Of a stretch of 11,128 nucleotides of DNA, positions 8,035 to 11,128 are shown in pieces (the stretch's first letter is position 1; each line of letters begins with the position of its first letter). A program made the position numbers and the translations under genes. This DNA comes from Flavobacteriales bacterium. GTDB lineage: Bacteria > Bacteroidota > Bacteroidia > Flavobacteriales > BACL11. Under the pieces are notes generated by a model. The model saw nothing but the letters and a program-made list of their open reading frames with translations. It did not search any database and was not told the origin of the DNA. The DNA lies in assembly GCA_002730985.1 (NCBI GenBank), contig PCBP01000015.1:17677-28804 (forward strand). The letters run 5' to 3'.

Positions 8035-9960
8035 TTATTCTCTTGTTAATTCTCCATTGTTATAACTTGATGTAACATTATATCCAAGACCAGATATTTG
8101 TTCGCCAGATGTAATTGTATCCTTAACCATATTTATCGAACTAGTTGCAATGCCAAATTTCAGATATAAATCCTGAAGACCTATAACATCGTTAGATTCA
8201 GGAAATGCCTGAACTTCAATAATATTATTTTCTTTTTCAGTAGATATTATATTAATAGTAGTAAGATTTATTTCACCTTTTACATAATCTACTGTACCTG
8301 CATTCGCTACAATCACTATTTTTGATAGATCTGCTATATCTTCCCTTACAATTTCAATTGTTCCTGTTTTTTTGTCTGAATTTGGAACATCTGTAAGATA
8401 AACTGTGTCAGTTAAACCCAAAACCTTAAATCCAGTGCTTTTTATGTTTAATCCGCCTGGTTTTACATTAAATTGGTTACCAAAACATAATTCATACTGT
8501 GCAAATTGATTTACAAGAGCATTTAAGTTTCTTCTCATCCGTATTCTTGTAATATTGGATGTTATTGCATCACTAATATCGTCAATAACGGTCAAAACCT
8601 TACTATACTTAAATCTTCCTCCAAATTTGTTAAGATCAATGGAATTTGAGTAAGTTGTAAGTCCCTGAATGACTTCTGATCTCAAACCATCAACACTTTC
8701 AACCTTAGAAGAGTTATAATAGATGTATGATTCTGCCTCAATATACAAAACTTTCAAATCTAGGATTTTTTGGTTAATTCCAGTCAAAGAATATTGCTTC
8801 AAATCGGAAAGTATCTGATTTTTATCAAAATCGGACACAAAATCTCCATTTTTTGGTTTAATTGTAAGAAAAACACTTCCAAATTCAGGTGGATCCATCT
8901 CTTCACCACCAACTACAGAAACACTTTCAGTATTTGGGTAAATTTGTTGAATAATTGTCTCATAATCTCTTGATGTAACTGCTCTGTACTGTGCCGAATA
9001 CAGTCTAGGAGCATAGTATTTGATAGAATCAAGGGATTCTATATCTCCACCGTTACTTGCACGTGAAACCGTGTTTACTGAGGGTGCCGAAGTAGGAGAA
9101 ATGCTATTATTATTGGCATCTGCTATACTTCCAGAGAAAGTAAAGTTACTTGGACCATCTCCTTCTTTACCATCAGTAATAATATACTGTACAGTGACCT
9201 TTGCTTCGTTTTCTAACTTCTTACCAAAGATACCATCACCAAAAAGTAGTTCATATCTCTCATCTTGTACCTCTTGTATCAAGTATATCTCTGAATTTTT
9301 GTCAATATTTAAAATATTATCAACTTTGTTATACAAAACACCCTTTCCTGTACGATATACACCAGATGAAATAGGTGTATTGATGTATACAACGATTGTA
9401 GAGGTATCAATATAGGAATTATCTAATATAAACCTTTGATCAATTGACCCATCAACAATAAATTCCTTTGAAAGATAGGTTCCTTGGTATACTGTAATTG
9501 GATTAACACTAGTTCCAAAGTTAGCAGCATTGGATACAAGGGATGCTTCTATATCATCAGGTATAGAAAAACTATATGTACTATTTGATTGGTTTCCAGT
9601 GCAGACTAGACCTGCTTTTAAGTAGATTGCTTGAGTATCTTTATCAGATGATAGATCAGTTGTTATAGGAAAGTTAACAGATGCTTTAGCAGCAGTCCTA
9701 GAACGAGGTACATAACCCACATTACGTGCTAAAGAAACAACATTTTCCCTAACAGTAGCAGAATCCAAGAAGGATTCGTTAATAACCATGTTAGAGTTAA
9801 TGGCAGTAATGTAAGTATTGTATGCTAACGTATCAATTAAGACCGAAAAGTTAGAACCTTCAAAGTCAAATCCCGTAAATTCGGAATTCGCACGAAGATA
9901 ACTCTTAATTGATTCTTTTATCTGATCGAAATCAAGATTTGTAAACTTAGTAAAAGGCAT
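8035..9960 (-). CDS. 6: Baseplate wedge subunit gp6 (baseplate J family)
   Basis: This is a complete 641-residue protein, close to T4 gp6 (about 660). Together with gp7 and gp25, gp6 forms the wedge core that builds the inner baseplate ring and transmits the sheath-contraction signal. The N-terminus (MPFTKFTNLDFDQIKESIK, then LIDTLAYNTYITAINSNM) is typical of gp6 from marine T4-like phages. The baseplate J core is visible at ~236-275: ELLFGDGIFGKKLENEAKV, then DGKEGDGPSNF. It is followed by NGGDIESLDSIKYYAPRL (303-320) and AVTSRDYETIIQQIYP (327-342), the conserved gpJ-like segment. No membrane segment is seen. The start lies one base after the gp25 stop, with no good Shine-Dalgarno sequence, which suggests translational coupling. 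The stop lies one base before the giant gene. Confidence 0.93.
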   Translation of the reverse strand: MPFTKFTNLDFDQIKESIKSYLRANSEFTGFDFEGSNFSVLIDTLAYNTYITAINSNMVINESFLDSATVRENVVSLARNVGYVPRSRTAAKASVNFPITTDLSSDKDTQAIYLKAGLVCTGNQSNSTYSFSIPDDIEASLVSNAANFGTSVNPITVYQGTYLSKEFIVDGSIDQRFILDNSYIDTSTIVVYINTPISSGVYRTGKGVLYNKVDNILNIDKNSEIYLIQEVQDERYELLFGDGIFGKKLENEAKVTVQYIITDGKEGDGPSNFTFSGSIADANNNSISPTSAPSVNTVSRASNGGDIESLDSIKYYAPRLYSAQYRAVTSRDYETIIQQIYPNTESVSVVGGEEMDPPEFGSVFLTIKPKNGDFVSDFDKNQILSDLKQYSLTGINQKILDLKVLYIEAESYIYYNSSKVESVDGLRSEVIQGLTTYSNSIDLNKFGGRFKYSKVLTVIDDISDAITSNITRIRMRRNLNALVNQFAQYELCFGNQFNVKPGGLNIKSTGFKVLGLTDTVYLTDVPNSDKKTGTIEIVREDIADLSKIVIVANAGTVDYVKGEINLTTINIISTEKENNIIEVQAFPESNDVIGLQDLYLKFGIATSSINMVKDTITSGEQISGLGYNVTSSYNNGELTRE

Positions 9961-9961
9961 A

Positions 9962-10360
9962 TTATCTAGTGGCTTCTAATATGTATTGAAATGCTTGAGA
10001 AGGAAACTGCTGTCCGATGATATCGAAGTATATATTAACCTCAAATTCGTTTTGATCTGGTCTAGGAAACACTTCTACATTTAAATTTTCAACTCTAGGT
10101 TCAAAATTTTCTATTGTAGTTTGTATTTGTTTCTCTATAACTGATGCTGTACCAAAATCAACGAAGTCAAAAAGACTGCTCCTTATATCAGTACCTAAGA
10201 TAGAGTTAAAAAACCTTTCTCCAGGAATAGTCTGAACTAAGTTCCTTACAGATTTCTTAATTGCGTTCTCATTCTTAATAACTGTAAGGTCATTTGTGAC
10301 GGGATGAGGGTTAAAAGATAGACTAATATCCTTAAATGCTCTGGATATCCTCGTTTTCAT
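9962..10360 (-). CDS. 25: Baseplate wedge subunit gp25 (gpW/gp25 family)
   Basis: This complete 132-residue protein matches T4 gp25 in size. gp25 joins the gp6-gp7 wedge core and provides the contact from which the tail sheath starts to polymerise. Visible landmarks are FNPHPVTNDLTVIKNENAIK (16-35), SVRNLVQTIPGERFFNSILG (37-56), SSLFDF (61-66) and the EPRV motif (87-90) that is a hallmark of this family. The C-terminus (VNIYFDIIGQQFP, 108-120) is the usual beta strand before the end. The start chosen is the ATG at 10360, 25 bases downstream of the late promoter. An alternative ATG at 10364 is in another frame. No strong Shine-Dalgarno sequence is seen. It is the first gene of the unit gp25-gp6-giant gene. 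Confidence 0.95.
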   Translation of the reverse strand: MKTRISRAFKDISLSFNPHPVTNDLTVIKNENAIKKSVRNLVQTIPGERFFNSILGTDIRSSLFDFVDFGTASVIEKQIQTTIENFEPRVENLNVEVFPRPDQNEFEVNIYFDIIGQQFPSQAFQYILEATR

Positions 10361-10385
10361 TCATTTAGCAGTAGTTTTCTAGATT

Positions 10386-10393
10386 TATTTATA
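10386..10393 (-). promoter_or_regulatory. T4-type late promoter upstream of gp25
   Basis: The minus strand reads TATAAATA, the exact consensus -10 element recognised by the T4 late sigma factor gp55 together with gp33 and the gp45 clamp. No -35 element is expected. Transcription should start a few bases downstream, near 10380, leaving a leader of about 20 bases before the gp25 ATG. It lies in the only sizeable intergenic gap of the window, between a terminator and gp25, and so probably drives gp25, gp6 and the giant gene late in infection. Confidence 0.85.
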
Positions 10394-10423
10394 CTGCTTT
10401 CTTCAGAAATATTTTATGGCATT

Positions 10424-10451
10424 AAAAAAACGCCTCTTTCGAGACGCTTTT
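10424..10451 (-). terminator. Rho-independent terminator after the 48-aa gene
   Basis: On the minus strand the RNA reads GCGUCUC, loop GAAA, then GAGGCG and a run of seven U. The GC-rich part has one U-G wobble. A-U pairs extend the stem to about 11 base pairs, with the upstream AAAA pairing into the U-run. The GAAA tetraloop closed by C-G is a typical stable terminator loop. Read on the plus strand the wobble becomes a C-A mismatch and the hairpin weakens, so the direction is minus. The 48-aa gene stops at 10454, right at the stem. Confidence 0.88.
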
Positions 10452-10453
10452 CG

Positions 10454-10600
10454 CTATTTTCCTTGTCCTCTAGGTCTTTTACGAGCCGAGTTACGGGATG
10501 TGGCAGAGTATTTGGAGTGCTTTCCGTTCCCTTGACGAGATTTTTTCGGGATTGCCTCAACGAATATCTCTCCACTAAGTCCTGTTTTTGCTTTTGCCAT
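10454..10600 (-). CDS. Small strongly basic protein (48 aa), function unknown
   Basis: The frame MAKAKTGLSGEIFVEAIPKK to RKRPRGQGK ends in TAG. It contains 8 Lys and 5 Arg against only 2 Glu, with a Ser/Arg/Lys-rich second half, so it is strongly cationic. This would suit nucleic acid or acidic-surface binding, but no known domain is recognised and no function is claimed. The start is well supported: AGGAG lies at 10610-10614 with nine bases before the ATG, the best ribosome site in the window. That site overlaps the end of the 56-aa gene upstream. The gene is closed immediately by a strong terminator. It is the last gene of the unit with the glycosyltransferase-like gene, and its GC (near 48%) exceeds that of the structural genes. 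Confidence 0.85.
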   Translation of the reverse strand: MAKAKTGLSGEIFVEAIPKKSRQGNGKHSKYSATSRNSARKRPRGQGK

Positions 10601-10606
10601 TAAAAA

Positions 10607-10777
10607 TTACTCCTTTAACATTTCATGTCTTAGATCAGTCGGATGAGGTTCTCCAGTTTCGTAAAACTTTTGTGATAACTCATCCATTTTCTCAAAGAAC
10701 TCATCTTCTGTAAGGTTCTCAAAGATTAAAGAGTCCTTACAGTAGATATTGTACTTATATGACTCTTGATTTTTCAT
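10607..10777 (-). CDS. Small acidic protein (56 aa), function unknown
   Basis: The frame MKNQESYKYNIYCKDSLIF to DLRHEMLKE ends in TAA. It has about 14 Asp/Glu against 7 Lys/Arg, so it is acidic. The middle (NLTEDEFFEKMDELSQKFYE, 21-40) looks like an amphipathic helix pair, and a Pro/His turn follows (GEPHPTDL). No domain is recognised. The ATG lies inside the last codons of the glycosyltransferase-like gene, with a 23-base overlap in another frame. A short AGGA just before the ATG is a weak ribosome site. Six bases separate its stop from the next ATG, and its last codons contain the ribosome site for that gene. The tight overlaps support a real coding gene in a compact phage operon. Confidence 0.78.
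   Translation of the reverse strand: MKNQESYKYNIYCKDSLIFENLTEDEFFEKMDELSQKFYETGEPHPTDLRHEMLKE
10610..10614 (-). promoter_or_regulatory. Shine-Dalgarno site of the 48-aa gene
   Basis: AGGAG on the minus strand lies nine bases upstream of the ATG at 10600. It sits within the last codons of the 56-aa gene (AAG GAG TAA), so ribosomes finishing that gene pass over it. It fixes the start of the 48-aa frame and stands out because the baseplate genes have no comparable site. Confidence 0.75.
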
Positions 10778-11128
10778 GTCCTACACGTATCCGAGGGTCA
10801 CACCAGATTTCAAAACCTGCTTCCTTCGCATCAAGACAGAAAGAAACGTCCTCACCGCACATATCCTGCACGTCTCCTGATTCAAAAACCTGCATCTTGG
10901 GTGCGAACCAAGGATAAGTCATTTCCTCATGCTCGAAGACTCCTTTCTTAATCAATAACCAACCGAAACCTGTATAGTCTACTGTGAAAGGTTTGCGACG
11001 TTTGGATATACTTTCGATAGTTTCGTGATTCATCACTCCACCATTACTACGAAAATCATCCTCTTCTAACCAATGTGCTACAGAAGTAGTCTTACCATCT
11101 TCGGTACAATACCATCCTGCTGCAATGT
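10755..11128 (-). CDS. Glycosyltransferase-like protein, C-terminal part (5' partial)
   Basis: The frame enters from the right edge already open and ends in TAA at 10755, giving 123 visible residues. A GTG at 11036 is an internal codon, because the same frame continues upstream to the edge with coherent sequence (AAGWYCTEDGKTTSVAHWLE). Visible segments are VDYTGFGWLLIKKGVFE, then YPWFAPKM, then GEDVSFCLDAKEAGFEIWCD, and a final RVGHEK. The order 'E-D-x-x-F-C-x-x-A-x-x-A-G-F, then D-P, then V-x-H' is the usual C-terminal half of GT-A fold transferases related to family 2. There the acidic pair and the His lie at the active site. The DxD and nucleotide-sugar half would lie outside the window. 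Substrate cannot be inferred. Phage versions may modify virion proteins, DNA or host surface sugars. Confidence 0.72.
   Translation of the reverse strand, partial: IAAGWYCTEDGKTTSVAHWLEEDDFRSNGGVMNHETIESISKRRKPFTVDYTGFGWLLIKKGVFEHEEMTYPWFAPKMQVFESGDVQDMCGEDVSFCLDAKEAGFEIWCDPRIRVGHEKSRVI

Noticed and set aside
9020..9415. Plus-strand open frame of 131 codons opposite gp6
   Set aside because: It lies wholly antisense to the well-supported gp6 gene, its translation has no recognisable motif, and its Ser/Leu/Pro-rich composition is what the reverse of this gene would give.
10361..10423. Possible further small gene between gp25 and the terminator
   Set aside because: The interval is about 60 bases, holds the late promoter and leader, and shows no frame with a start and ribosome site.
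10766..10951. Plus-strand open frame of 61 codons opposite the glycosyltransferase-like gene
   Set aside because: The minus-strand frame here shows clear transferase motifs and continues to the edge, while the plus-strand translation is basic, unstructured and unlike any family I know.
11034..11036. GTG as the start of a 93-residue protein
   Set aside because: The same frame stays open with coherent coding sequence to the right edge, so the gene starts outside the window and this GTG is an internal Val.

Overview
The window looks like part of a T4-like myovirus genome, most likely a marine cyanophage or a related marine bacteriophage. The evidence is a gp25/gp6 baseplate-wedge pair, a T4-type late promoter (TATAAATA) just upstream of gp25, a virion-type protein with a YHYH domain, and low GC in the structural genes (about 27-33% in sampled lines). 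All convincing genes are on the minus strand, so transcription runs from high to low coordinates. Family calls come from reading the translations; no database search was run.

Right end (10454-11128), in transcription order: the C-terminal part of a glycosyltransferase-like protein that enters from outside the window; a 56-aa acidic protein whose start overlaps its end; and a 48-aa strongly basic protein with a clear AGGAG ribosome site. A hairpin with a GAAA loop and a U-run follows directly and should terminate this unit. Sampled GC here is about 37-50%, higher than in the structural genes.

Middle (7.3-10.4 kb): the late promoter at 10386-10393 starts a second unit. gp25 (132 aa) is followed by gp6 (641 aa) and then by a giant gene. 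Both junctions have the same form: a TAA stop, one T, then ATG. This suggests one co-translated baseplate operon.

Left part (1-8033): one uninterrupted reading frame of at least 2677 codons fills the rest of the window and leaves through its left edge. Its first ~240 residues resemble a gpI/gp7-type baseplate wedge region. The rest is a long beta-rich chain of recurring modules around a YHYH domain at residues ~1255-1394. Its position after gp6, where T4 has gp7, suggests a much enlarged wedge protein that may extend outward from the baseplate. This protein is the most notable content of the window. No tRNA, CRISPR array, insertion sequence or integrase was seen, and no gene-free stretch exceeds about 100 bases.
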